DNA from: Pseudomaricurvus hydrocarbonicus
GTDB lineage: Bacteria; Pseudomonadota; Gammaproteobacteria; Pseudomonadales; Cellvibrionaceae
Direction of reading: 5' to 3'
Assembly (NCBI RefSeq): GCF_011602365.1
Contig: NZ_JAAONZ010000001.1
Span: 1-64,000, forward strand
Length of the DNA stretch: 64,000 nucleotides
Positions 1 through 8,406 of this stretch are shown one piece after another. Position 1 is the stretch's first letter. Every line of letters begins with the position of its first letter. The notes beneath the pieces are model-generated. The model saw nothing but the letters and a program-made list of their open reading frames with translations. It was not told the DNA's origin and did no database searches. Both the position numbers and the translations under genes were made by a program.

Positions 1-327
1 TCTTCACTACCATCCTGTCTCGTCTGAACACCTCATAACTCCTCAAAGAGTGCTGCCCCGGCATGCTGACAAATACTGGGGGTAAGGGGGAGTTGTGCCC
101 TGAAAAAGGAAATCGTTCAAAGAGTAAACTGAATCAGGGCTTGAAGCTCAAACTGGCCGCTGGCGCGGCCTTGATTGCGACGGAGCTGGGTATTGGTGAA
201 ACATCCGGGCTAGTGTTTGCTGATTATGGCCGGCCAACAGATTTTGAGATTATCTGTTGGCCTTCCTGCCAGGCACCCAAATTAACAATCCCGCAACCTA
301 GAGCTAAAACATCCCTAAGGATTATCT
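1..327. other. Left-end stretch with no convincing gene
   Basis: This is the downstream side of the epimerase-like gene. A 109-codon open frame on the plus strand (63-392) has no recognisable motif or signal and overlaps the end of the epimerase gene on the other strand, so I do not call it. The only structure seen is the inverted repeat at 232-262. The alginate export and acetylation genes could lie further left, outside the window. Confidence 0.4.
232..262. repeat. 11-bp inverted repeat, possible hairpin
   Basis: Arms GGCCAACAGAT and ATCTGTTGGCC are perfect complements separated by a 9-nt loop. It lies about 65 bp downstream of the stop codon of the minus-strand epimerase-like gene. It could stop or stabilise that transcript, but no T-run follows on either strand, so it is not a standard intrinsic terminator. 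Confidence 0.5.
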
Positions 328-2718
328 TCAGGGAACTATCACCAATTTACTCGATTGCTCTACAGATCCTTCTTTTGACCTTACCCGGGTAACCGCAGTA
401 CTTTCCTCAGGATTGATAAGCGCAAAACTCGCATGCCAGGTTCCGGAAGAAATCAGGCTGTTCACATACGCAGTCACATCGATCTCATAGAGCATCCAGT
501 TATCAGAGGCAACGGTCTTCTCACCGATGTAGGAGCCCATCGTCGGAAAGTTATTCCAGGTTACGGAATTTTCCAACCATTCATCCTCAACGGCACGCAC
601 CTGAGTGGTGACCGAACCAGCCCTTGAAAGCTCCATGTTAAGCACGAGCGTCGCGCTGGACACTGGCGCGGTTAAGGTGGAAACATCAAACATCAGCAAC
701 CCGTAGCGTATATAATCCGCTCCCGACATTTTCACTTCCATGATTGAAGCATCACCATAGTTTGTATCCGGCAGACCATCTCTGACATGGGTATCGGCAT
801 AAACATCGAACGGCAACCCTACTGCATGCCCCAAAACTGCGTATTCTGCTTCCGCCGAAGTGACAATGTCCGAAAATACGATTTCTCCGGCAGTAGCCGT
901 CACTTCCGTGAATGGAGCATTGTCCTTGAACACTTCATACAACACCCCATCTTCCATGCCAGTCACTTTGAAATCTGTTTGAACACTGTCGCTGGCGGAA
1001 GCTGCCTTCCAGCTCTTGGTTGGACCGGTGAAATCAGGTGACCTAATCGCGATTTCTCCAGAAGCCAGAGACACCCAGAAAGGTAAAGCAGTCACATCGG
1101 TACTCGAACCGATAATTGATGATGTTAATTCCAGAATCGTCGTAGTTCGCGGAGTACCATCCGAGATATCATAGGTTGCCGTTACTACGCCAGCGCTTTC
1201 TTCAGGATCAAGAATACGCCCGTTATGATTAATGAGAATAACAGTGGCATAGTCTGTCAATTTGACGTTCGTATTTTCATCAATTTCGAACACTACGTCA
1301 GACGGAAACATATCTGAGCCATCCAGTCGGACAGAAAGCTCCGAAAACAAATGCGTATTACCGACAATTTCTAAGTTAGACGAATCGTATAATTCGACAT
1401 CGGTCGGTCCGTCAAAGATATTGTCTTTGAATACGATATTGTCTGAATCTCGTATCTTCATCAGGCGACCGTTATTGCTGAAGGTGTTGTATCTGAATAT
1501 ATTGTCGGCAGGTCTTCCATTGGTTGTCGCCGGAAGATCGGAGCCCGAATAAAAGTACGCACCATTCTTCACGTTATCTTCGATAATATTATTTTCGATG
1601 ATATTGTCATGACTCCCCAGAGACAAACGTATGCCGTGTCTATTGCCAGTCACGGTATTATTTTTGATAATATTGTTATGGCTTTCAAAAACTGCAATAC
1701 CATTTTCCCGATTATCGTACACAGTGTTATTTTCAACGACACTGTCGTTAGTGTCACGATGGAGCATTATCCCATGTCGATTCCTGTATGAAACATTGCC
1801 CGATATCAGCAAATTGTTACAGCGCTTTGAACAAATAATCCCGTGATTTTCGTTATCGTGTACATCATTACTTAAAATTTGGAGCCAATCGGAATCGTCA
1901 TGCGGGTCTATTCCGTAACTTTCGTTAAATGAAAATTCATTATTTTCAATGGTCATTCCATAAGAACCAAAAGTATACATTCCCATATAGTTATGATGAA
2001 TATAGCTATTAACTATGTCGCCATAAACTTCAAGCCTATCGTAGATAGTTTCATCCGAATCCCCTCCTCTCACTTTCCATACCAGCCCGTAGGATTCAGA
2101 ATCATGAAACCCCAAATAGGAAACCTCGCTGTTACTGATGTCCATTCTTGATTCTTGAGCCAGTACGTTGGATTCGATGGAGTTTACATGAATGTAAGCC
2201 CGACCATTACTCGAGTCCACATCAGGACCATTAGCTGCCGGGTCCCAACTGCTTACGGTCGTCCCTTCTATTAAAATGTTTCCATATTTAGCCTGGATTT
2301 TTACATGTTTTGGTGCAGAGCCATTTTCACTCAATAGTAAAAAAGTATCAGCATCACCACCATCACTGGTGCCACGAATGATAAATGTTGATCCGCCCTC
2401 TAAGCGCATTTCTGACTTTAACAACCACACCCCTGGCTGAAGCTGCTCGATCAACTGACCCTGAGCAATGGAGCTGTATTTGGCAACGACGATAGTAGCA
2501 ATCTGAGATATGCTACAGGTACCGCCATTTTCAACATATACCCTGTCACTCGAAGTGGAATATCGTATATTTGATTGGTCACAGGCAATCGCTGAAAAAC
2601 CGGCAAACAGAAAAATCAAGCAGGCAAGAGCAGGTGCGTATCGTTGAAACTTTAAACATTTTCGGTGCATTACTGACAATTTTCTCTGTTTTTCAGATAC
2701 TCTCAGCATAAGTGACAT
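328..2718 (-). CDS. Secreted right-handed beta-helix protein, mannuronan C5-epimerase-like, with C-terminal CBM96/DNRLRE-type domain
   Basis: The 796-residue protein has a signal peptide (long basic n-region, hydrophobic core around residues 32-46 ending in SAIA). About residues 190-420 form a series of parallel beta-helix turns rich in motifs such as NNIIKNNTVTGNRHGI, typical of the NosD/AlgG carbohydrate-binding-and-epimerase fold. A DPHDD stretch near residue 270 resembles the catalytic DPHD of mannuronan C5-epimerases. The last ~160 residues (from YADTHVRDG) resemble the DNRLRE/CBM96 fold found in alginate- and polysaccharide-acting enzymes. It likely converts mannuronate to guluronate in the polymer outside the inner membrane. 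It is longer than a classical AlgG (about 540 residues). The start is supported by GAGGG seven bases upstream. It lies downstream of algA but beyond a terminator, so it may have its own promoter. Epimerase specificity is inferred; a lyase of a beta-helix family is the main alternative. Confidence 0.72.
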   Translation of the reverse strand: MSLMLRVSEKQRKLSVMHRKCLKFQRYAPALACLIFLFAGFSAIACDQSNIRYSTSSDRVYVENGGTCSISQIATIVVAKYSSIAQGQLIEQLQPGVWLLKSEMRLEGGSTFIIRGTSDGGDADTFLLLSENGSAPKHVKIQAKYGNILIEGTTVSSWDPAANGPDVDSSNGRAYIHVNSIESNVLAQESRMDISNSEVSYLGFHDSESYGLVWKVRGGDSDETIYDRLEVYGDIVNSYIHHNYMGMYTFGSYGMTIENNEFSFNESYGIDPHDDSDWLQILSNDVHDNENHGIICSKRCNNLLISGNVSYRNRHGIMLHRDTNDSVVENNTVYDNRENGIAVFESHNNIIKNNTVTGNRHGIRLSLGSHDNIIENNIIEDNVKNGAYFYSGSDLPATTNGRPADNIFRYNTFSNNGRLMKIRDSDNIVFKDNIFDGPTDVELYDSSNLEIVGNTHLFSELSVRLDGSDMFPSDVVFEIDENTNVKLTDYATVILINHNGRILDPEESAGVVTATYDISDGTPRTTTILELTSSIIGSSTDVTALPFWVSLASGEIAIRSPDFTGPTKSWKAASASDSVQTDFKVTGMEDGVLYEVFKDNAPFTEVTATAGEIVFSDIVTSAEAEYAVLGHAVGLPFDVYADTHVRDGLPDTNYGDASIMEVKMSGADYIRYGLLMFDVSTLTAPVSSATLVLNMELSRAGSVTTQVRAVEDEWLENSVTWNNFPTMGSYIGEKTVASDNWMLYEIDVTAYVNSLISSGTWHASFALINPEESTAVTRVRSKEGSVEQSSKLVIVP

Positions 2719-2881
2719 GGTTCATCCCTCGATAACTTGTCCAATGACTTATCTAGCCCGAACAACTATCGTTTGAAAACCTAAGACAGCTGTTGTGCAC
2801 TTCGGTTGAATCAACAGGGGTGGCGGTCCTACTGTTTCACCTAAGCTAATTGATTCGGCTACAAGCATTCTTTGTTAAAAA
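2719..2881 (-). promoter_or_regulatory. Leader/promoter interval of the epimerase-like gene
   Basis: This 160-bp gap separates the algA terminator from the epimerase-like start. Since the terminator precedes it, an independent promoter would have to lie here. I could not pick a confident -35/-10 pair by eye. Confidence 0.3.
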
Positions 2882-2914
2882 TGGTTGGCGTAGGTAAACT
2901 TTCTTTGCCAACCA
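2882..2914 (-). terminator. Intrinsic terminator after algA
   Basis: Read on the minus strand, an 8-bp stem (TGGTTGGC / GCCAACCA) with a 17-nt loop is followed by TTTTT, six bases after the algA stop codon. A-tracts flank both sides, so it could also work for plus-strand transcripts. It would end the alg44-algA operon and separate the epimerase-like gene from it. Confidence 0.75.
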
Positions 2915-2919
2915 AAAAA

Positions 2920-4356
2920 TTATCCGGCTTTTTTCGTTTCCGGCACTCTATTATAGATATCCTCAAAACGGACAATGTCATCTTCCCCGAGGTAACTTCC
3001 GGTCTGAACCTCAATCAACTCCAAGGGTATTGTTCCTGGATTTTCCAGACGATGTGTAACACCAATCGGTATATAAGTGGACTCATTTTCAGACAACAGC
3101 CTCTCACTGTCCCCGATAACAACTTTTGCGGTTCCTGAAACTACGATCCAGTGTTCCGCGCGGTGGTGATGCATTTGTAAAGAAAGCTTACCCCCTGGTT
3201 TAACGGAGATTCTCTTTACCTGGTATCGTCCACCATGATCTATGCCTTCATAGTCTCCCCAGGGACGGTGTACGCGTCTATGATGAAGATGCTCGGTCCT
3301 ACCCCTGGACTTAAGATGAGACACGATGGCCTTAACATCTTGAGCACGGTTTTTGTTTGCCACCAATACTGCATCCGACGTTTCAACAATTATGATATCT
3401 TCCAGTCCGACTGTGGCTACACAACGGCTTTCAGACATAATTAGAGAGCCTTTTGTTTCATGACATATAACATCGCCCTTTTTCACATTCCCACTCTCAT
3501 CCTGATCCAGTAAATTCCAGATTGATGACCAGGAGCCAACATCAGACCAGGATAAAGGTAATGGCAGAACCACAGCGTTTCCAGTATTTTCCATGACGCT
3601 GTAGTCAATAGATTCTGCAGGGCAAGACAGAAAGCTCTCGCTGCCAATACGCATAAACCCTGAATCCAGGGTCTTTCCTTGCATCGATGTTTCGCAGGCT
3701 TTGAGAATGATAGGCCGGTGCTCATTTATCTCGTTTAGCCAAACATCCGCACGCAGAACGAAAATTCCTGCGTTCCAGTAATAATCACCTGATTCCAAAT
3801 ACCGTTTAGCCGTTTCCTTGTCAGGTTTTTCAACGAATTTATCAACAAGGTAGGCACGGGTCTCAGAGAGAACCTGGCCTCGTTTTATGTATCCATAGCC
3901 AGTTTCCGCCCTATCAGGAACGACCCCAAAGGTCACTAAACTTCCGCTATCCGACAGTACCGCAGCCTGCTCAACCAAGCGTGAAAAATTGGACATGTCA
4001 GGAATCATCTGATCGGCTGGCATAACAACAACAACTGCTTCTGGATCTCTTTGAACAATATCTAGTGTGGCAATGGTCAGTGCTGGCGCCGTATCGCGCC
4101 CCTTGGGCTCCAGTATAATGGAATCAAATTTCTTACCAATTTTCAGCAACTGGTCGGCGATAAGAAATCGATGCTCCTCATTACAAACGAGTATCGGATT
4201 TTGAATATTTGAGACTTCACCCAACCGAAGCACGGTCTCCTGTAATAGCGTTTTTTCGCCACCAACTGCTAATAGCGGCTTGGGATGAAACTCTCTTGAC
4301 AATGGCCAAAGGCGGCTTCCCGCCCCACCACAAAGTATGACTGGATAGATTGTCAT
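2920..4356 (-). CDS. algA: Mannose-1-phosphate guanylyltransferase / mannose-6-phosphate isomerase
   Basis: This bifunctional enzyme, 478 residues as usual for the family, makes GDP-mannose from fructose-6-phosphate-derived mannose phosphate in the cytoplasm. The N-terminal nucleotidyltransferase begins with the GGAGSRLWPLSRE signature and has the FVEKPD motif near residue 175. The C-terminal cupin isomerase domain starts at RPWGDYEGI and carries metal-ligand histidines in LQMHHHRAEHW. It follows algD by 58 bp in the alginate operon and supplies AlgD with substrate. ManC/CpsB enzymes of other polysaccharides look the same, so the alg name rests on neighbours. The PKPLL stretch after the signature differs slightly from the common PKQFL. 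Confidence 0.93.
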   Translation of the reverse strand: MTIYPVILCGGAGSRLWPLSREFHPKPLLAVGGEKTLLQETVLRLGEVSNIQNPILVCNEEHRFLIADQLLKIGKKFDSIILEPKGRDTAPALTIATLDIVQRDPEAVVVVMPADQMIPDMSNFSRLVEQAAVLSDSGSLVTFGVVPDRAETGYGYIKRGQVLSETRAYLVDKFVEKPDKETAKRYLESGDYYWNAGIFVLRADVWLNEINEHRPIILKACETSMQGKTLDSGFMRIGSESFLSCPAESIDYSVMENTGNAVVLPLPLSWSDVGSWSSIWNLLDQDESGNVKKGDVICHETKGSLIMSESRCVATVGLEDIIIVETSDAVLVANKNRAQDVKAIVSHLKSRGRTEHLHHRRVHRPWGDYEGIDHGGRYQVKRISVKPGGKLSLQMHHHRAEHWIVVSGTAKVVIGDSERLLSENESTYIPIGVTHRLENPGTIPLELIEVQTGSYLGEDDIVRFEDIYNRVPETKKAG

Positions 4357-4414
4357 GGCTTGTTCCTCAAAATTCGATCATGAATTAGAATTGTGGATCC
4401 AATCCTATCTACAT

Positions 4415-5728
4415 CTACCAACAAATACCTTTATACATTCCGCTGTTGGACAGGCTGTTTATTCTCACCAAATCAATGATAGTTTGATCAGGCCGAATTT
4501 TTGATGATAAATCCGTAAACTCAGCATCATTGGTTCCAAGTACCAGCGTTTCTGCGTGATCAAGTACTTCGTCGATACCACTGGCCATCAATCGGTGGAT
4601 ATGGGGAATCTGGTTGAGAATATAATCCTTGTTCGCACCCACCAGTGATGCTATCGATACATTTTTATCATATAACCTTATGTCATAACCTTTTCCCAGC
4701 AGGCGTTCGATGACTTCAACCAAAGGGCTTTCACGCAAGTCATCGGTACCCGCTTTGAAAGCAAACCCCAGTATTCCAATTTTCTTCTTGCCACCACCAT
4801 TAATAACCATGCTGATGCCGCGGTCGATCTGATAGTTATTATTAGCCAAAATGGAATTCATGATCGGAAGATTCAAATCCAGGCTCTTTGCCTTATAGGT
4901 AAGAGCCCGTACGTCTTTCGGTAAACAAGATCCGCCAAATGCAAAACCTGGTTTCAGGTAATATGGTGACAGGTTAAGTTTGGTATCCTGACAAAAAATA
5001 TCCATAACCTCATGGCCATCAATCTTCAATTCTTTACTAATATTTCCTATTTCATTCGCAAATCCAATTTTCAAAGCATGCCAGACGTTGTCTGTGTATT
5101 TCACCAGTTCGGCAACTTCAATCTTTGTTCGAATCATTGGAGCGTCAATGTCTTTATAAATGGCGGCCAGAAGATCACCGCTTACATCATCCATTTCTCC
5201 GATGACAGTCTTTGGTGGATTGAAATAATCGTAAACAGCGGTACTCTCTCTTAGAAACTCCGGATTGTTACACACACCAAAGTCTTTTCCTGACTTCTTT
5301 CCAGAAAATTTTTCCAGCGTTGGGATAACTGTCGACTGCATGGTTCCAGGAAGCACCGTACTTCGAACCACGACCACATGAAAATCATTCTTGTCTTTTA
5401 AAGCCATGCCAATTTGTTCACAGACATTAGTAACGTATTGAAGGTCGAGCCCACCGTTTGGCTGACTTGGAGTACCCACACAAATAAAGGATATTTCAGT
5501 ATTGGAAATAGCATCCTTTACATCGGTTGTAGCTCTCAACCTTCCAGAGCCAACTCCGTCCTTAATCAACTCACCAATGTCTTTTTCGATAATGGGAGTG
5601 AGACCACTGTTAATGGAATCAATCTTTGGTTTATACGGATCCACACCGATCACATTATTGCCCTGAAATGCCAGGCATCCTGCAGATACTGCGCCGACAT
5701 AGCCTAATCCAAAAATAGAGATTTTCAT
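4415..5728 (-). CDS. algD: GDP-mannose 6-dehydrogenase
   Basis: It oxidises GDP-mannose twice with NAD+ to GDP-mannuronate, the committed step of alginate synthesis. The Rossmann start GLGYVGAVSAGCLA is at residues 7-20, and the catalytic cysteine in GGSCLPKD is residue 268, the same number as in Pseudomonas AlgD. The length of 437 residues matches that enzyme. The UDP-glucose/GDP-mannose dehydrogenase family also contains UDP-glucose dehydrogenases, but length, cysteine position and the adjacent alg8/alg44 support AlgD. It sits 44 bp after alg8. Confidence 0.95.
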   Translation of the reverse strand: MKISIFGLGYVGAVSAGCLAFQGNNVIGVDPYKPKIDSINSGLTPIIEKDIGELIKDGVGSGRLRATTDVKDAISNTEISFICVGTPSQPNGGLDLQYVTNVCEQIGMALKDKNDFHVVVVRSTVLPGTMQSTVIPTLEKFSGKKSGKDFGVCNNPEFLRESTAVYDYFNPPKTVIGEMDDVSGDLLAAIYKDIDAPMIRTKIEVAELVKYTDNVWHALKIGFANEIGNISKELKIDGHEVMDIFCQDTKLNLSPYYLKPGFAFGGSCLPKDVRALTYKAKSLDLNLPIMNSILANNNYQIDRGISMVINGGGKKKIGILGFAFKAGTDDLRESPLVEVIERLLGKGYDIRLYDKNVSIASLVGANKDYILNQIPHIHRLMASGIDEVLDHAETLVLGTNDAEFTDLSSKIRPDQTIIDLVRINSLSNSGMYKGICW

Positions 5729-5772
5729 GATTTAGAACTCCTTAACACCCAAGTAGATAAACCCCTTAACAC

Positions 5773-7308
5773 TTAAAAAACTTGTGATAAAGGTAACGGT
5801 TTGAATATTTCAAGATATATCAACAGCGAAAACGCCATCAACGATACCCAGAAAAATGTCAAATAGCTGGCCATATAATTACGAAACGATAAGATAAATC
5901 CTTCGCTAGCAGATGGTGCCTTTTGGTTACCACGGTTCATCCATCTCTGCTTCGGCAGTCGAAATACGATATAGACTTTCACCAGGGAGTTAATCAGTTG
6001 GTTAGCAAAAAGAAAGAAAGGGAATAACACATGTATACGGCCTGCATAGACAAATATCATCAATGACAATACCGTCCTGGACGTTAACACCCAAACCAGA
6101 TAAGCCAGTATATAAACAGGAGATACAAAAATCGCTACAATGATCGCCGTCATCGGTCCAATCAAGGTGGTCCACATGGCAATTCGTTGATCCAGAATAC
6201 ACCACCAAGTGAATAGGCCAACGTGTCTGGGTCCCAGCGCTAAAGCTCGGGCCCCATTCCTAAGTACGTTTCCGGACCATCGTAATAGGTTCTGAACCAT
6301 TCTTTCATAGCCATTACCCTCGATACTTTCAACAGTGATTACCAAAGCATCCGGAACGTAAAACATGTTGCCACCCTTTTTAAGTAACCAATACCAGGTA
6401 CTTTTGTCATCACCAGACAGAAAACGAAAGTCATCCCATAACCAGTGGTTTAAATGATCGGACTCAACAGTGCGGATAAAGCTATAATTGACCACGTTTT
6501 CAGCCCGAAACACAGACATTCGACCAGTTAAGGTAAGAACCTTGTTAGAAAGTGCATGTGACTGCATAGCCATATGTCTCTGGGAAAATCTCAAATCCAA
6601 CCAGGATTTTATCCAGCTAGGTCCCTTGCTGAGTTCAACTATCTCATCTGTTGTTAAAGCAAGGAGATTTTTGTCGAGTTCAAAAAACGGAAGGCATTTT
6701 TGCAAACACCCTGGAGCCATAATGGAATCACCATCCATGAATACGACCGGATCATCACCGCCAACCCCATATCGGGACATCGCTCTCAGTGCGAGGCCGA
6801 TTGCAAATCTTTTACCCGGTTTATTTTGCCGTATGACAATGAATTCGATGTCGACGCCTCCACCATGTACTTTTATGTATTCCTCGATAATTTTTTCATC
6901 ATAGATATCACCGCTGCCTACAAAAACTTTTGCCGGAACATCAACACAACGACTTTCTCTAAAAATACTGTCCAAAACCCTCACCGTAACGCTCTTATCC
7001 TCTTTATAAGTAGTCATCATGAAGATCAGATTTTTAGGACGCCATCCGCTTTCCCAAACTTTATCTGCCAGGGATTTTTTACGGGGATAGACAAAAAGTC
7101 CAAATATTTGCGCTCGAATAAAATGCGTTAACCACCAACCGTACCTCCAGGTTCCAATAATGCCCAGTGTAGCCGCTAGCTGTACGGTATTGTCTTGCCA
7201 AATTCGATTAGGTATAAATCGTAATAAAAAGAATATTGTGAATATCAATAAAGCCAATTGAATCACTTGGTTAATACTGCATTTAAACTCTCTGCCGGTG
7301 TGTTTCAA
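5773..7308 (-). CDS. alg8: Alginate polymerase, glycosyltransferase family 2
   Basis: This inner-membrane processive glycosyltransferase polymerises mannuronate from GDP-mannuronate with Alg44. It has two N-terminal membrane helices (about residues 14-29 and 42-60), then a GT2 catalytic domain with MDGDSIMAPG around residue 190 and the QNLLRW form of the QxxRW product-binding motif, then four or more C-terminal helices. The length of 511 residues fits Alg8 (about 490). No ATG occurs before the first helices, so the TTG start overlapping the stop of the upstream lyase gene (TTGA) is preferred and implies translational coupling. Confidence 0.9.
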   Translation of the reverse strand: MKHTGREFKCSINQVIQLALLIFTIFFLLRFIPNRIWQDNTVQLAATLGIIGTWRYGWWLTHFIRAQIFGLFVYPRKKSLADKVWESGWRPKNLIFMMTTYKEDKSVTVRVLDSIFRESRCVDVPAKVFVGSGDIYDEKIIEEYIKVHGGGVDIEFIVIRQNKPGKRFAIGLALRAMSRYGVGGDDPVVFMDGDSIMAPGCLQKCLPFFELDKNLLALTTDEIVELSKGPSWIKSWLDLRFSQRHMAMQSHALSNKVLTLTGRMSVFRAENVVNYSFIRTVESDHLNHWLWDDFRFLSGDDKSTWYWLLKKGGNMFYVPDALVITVESIEGNGYERMVQNLLRWSGNVLRNGARALALGPRHVGLFTWWCILDQRIAMWTTLIGPMTAIIVAIFVSPVYILAYLVWVLTSRTVLSLMIFVYAGRIHVLFPFFLFANQLINSLVKVYIVFRLPKQRWMNRGNQKAPSASEGFILSFRNYMASYLTFFWVSLMAFSLLIYLEIFKPLPLSQVF

Positions 7309-8390
7309 CTAAGATCCTCCTCTAACAGGGCTCTCACCTTGTGAAAGAGTAGGCGCCGATCAAGGTTTTCTCTCGCGATACGAACCATTTCCTGAGGAAT
7401 CGTAACATCTCGCTCCAAAGCAATGTATGCCAGAGTTGACCTGGCCATCCTTTTAATTTCAAATTTTTGCACCTTTGCATAATGAAATCCCGCTGCAGCC
7501 CTGTTTTCATCAATTGCTGCTGTTGAGTTTTTAAACTCATCACCTGTTTCATGTCGCTGAAGTTTATCCACAACATACCAGTACGCTGATTTTACCTGCT
7601 GGTCACAACACTCACTGATCAACGCAATATCTAGCCATGCTTCCAAATCGTAAACGTGATAGTAAAGGGCATCTCGTTGTATGTAGTCGATTGACTCGCC
7701 TGTACTGGCATCAATATTTATTTGTACATGTTCAGCTGCCGATTCGGAAGCGGATCGAAAACCATCCACATTACCTAGCGCCCTTGCTATCAACATCTGC
7801 ATCTTAAGTTGATGTGTCTTGTGGTTATTTAAGGCCGTCTTCGGTCCAAACTTCCACTTTTTCTTGGCTTGATACATTGCCTCAAAATATTCACTAATTT
7901 TGTCGACTTCATCAGCATTTAACTCTTCACATATAATTGCGAATGCCCACACAAGCCCATCCAGCCTTGTTTCATCTATTGGATTTCCTGTCGGTATGTT
8001 TACCTCTGACCACTTCAACAATATAAATTTAGCCATTTCGTGAAATTCTTTTCTGTTAAAGGCTACATAGGACAAAGCCAGAATTACTGCGCTGTCTGAA
8101 TCCTGTAAGGCCGCTCTAGAGGCAATAAAGTAAGGGTCATTTTTGTCTTCAACACCCGCACTCCTTAAACTTGATACGGGAGATGGCTGTCGCTTCAAAG
8201 CTTGCTCTGCTTGCACTAGAAGCTCTTCCTTTAACGTTGCTTGCTTCTCTAAAACTGAAGACAAATCCACTTCTTGCCAAAGTGAACTGCCACAGCCTGC
8301 ATGGACACTAACAGACACCAACCCTGAAAGAATTGTCATGATAAAAACATTCATCACCACTGAGCAACGACACATATTAATTGCACTCAT
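7305..8390 (-). CDS. Periplasmic alginate lyase-like protein (Alginate_lyase superfamily, AlgL-like)
   Basis: The 361-residue protein has a signal peptide (hydrophobic MNVFIMTILSGLVSVS, cleavage near VHA). The mature part is an all-helical domain with NNHKTH and, later, RDALYYHVYDLE, which correspond to the NNH and R-x-x-x-YH-Y catalytic patches of PL5 lyases such as AlgL. The likely role is trimming misdirected alginate in the periplasm or helping export. It is encoded between alg44 (16 bp gap) and alg8 (overlapping), unlike Pseudomonas, where algL lies between algX and algI. It is clearly divergent from AlgL, so activity is inferred. Confidence 0.7.
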   Translation of the reverse strand: MSAINMCRCSVVMNVFIMTILSGLVSVSVHAGCGSSLWQEVDLSSVLEKQATLKEELLVQAEQALKRQPSPVSSLRSAGVEDKNDPYFIASRAALQDSDSAVILALSYVAFNRKEFHEMAKFILLKWSEVNIPTGNPIDETRLDGLVWAFAIICEELNADEVDKISEYFEAMYQAKKKWKFGPKTALNNHKTHQLKMQMLIARALGNVDGFRSASESAAEHVQINIDASTGESIDYIQRDALYYHVYDLEAWLDIALISECCDQQVKSAYWYVVDKLQRHETGDEFKNSTAAIDENRAAAGFHYAKVQKFEIKRMARSTLAYIALERDVTIPQEMVRIARENLDRRLLFHKVRALLEEDLS

Positions 8391-8406
8391 CTTTATAAAA
8401 AAAGGT

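Noticed and set aside
63-392. 109-codon plus-strand frame at the left edge
   Set aside because: No motif, poor composition, and it overlaps the end of the epimerase-like gene on the other strand.
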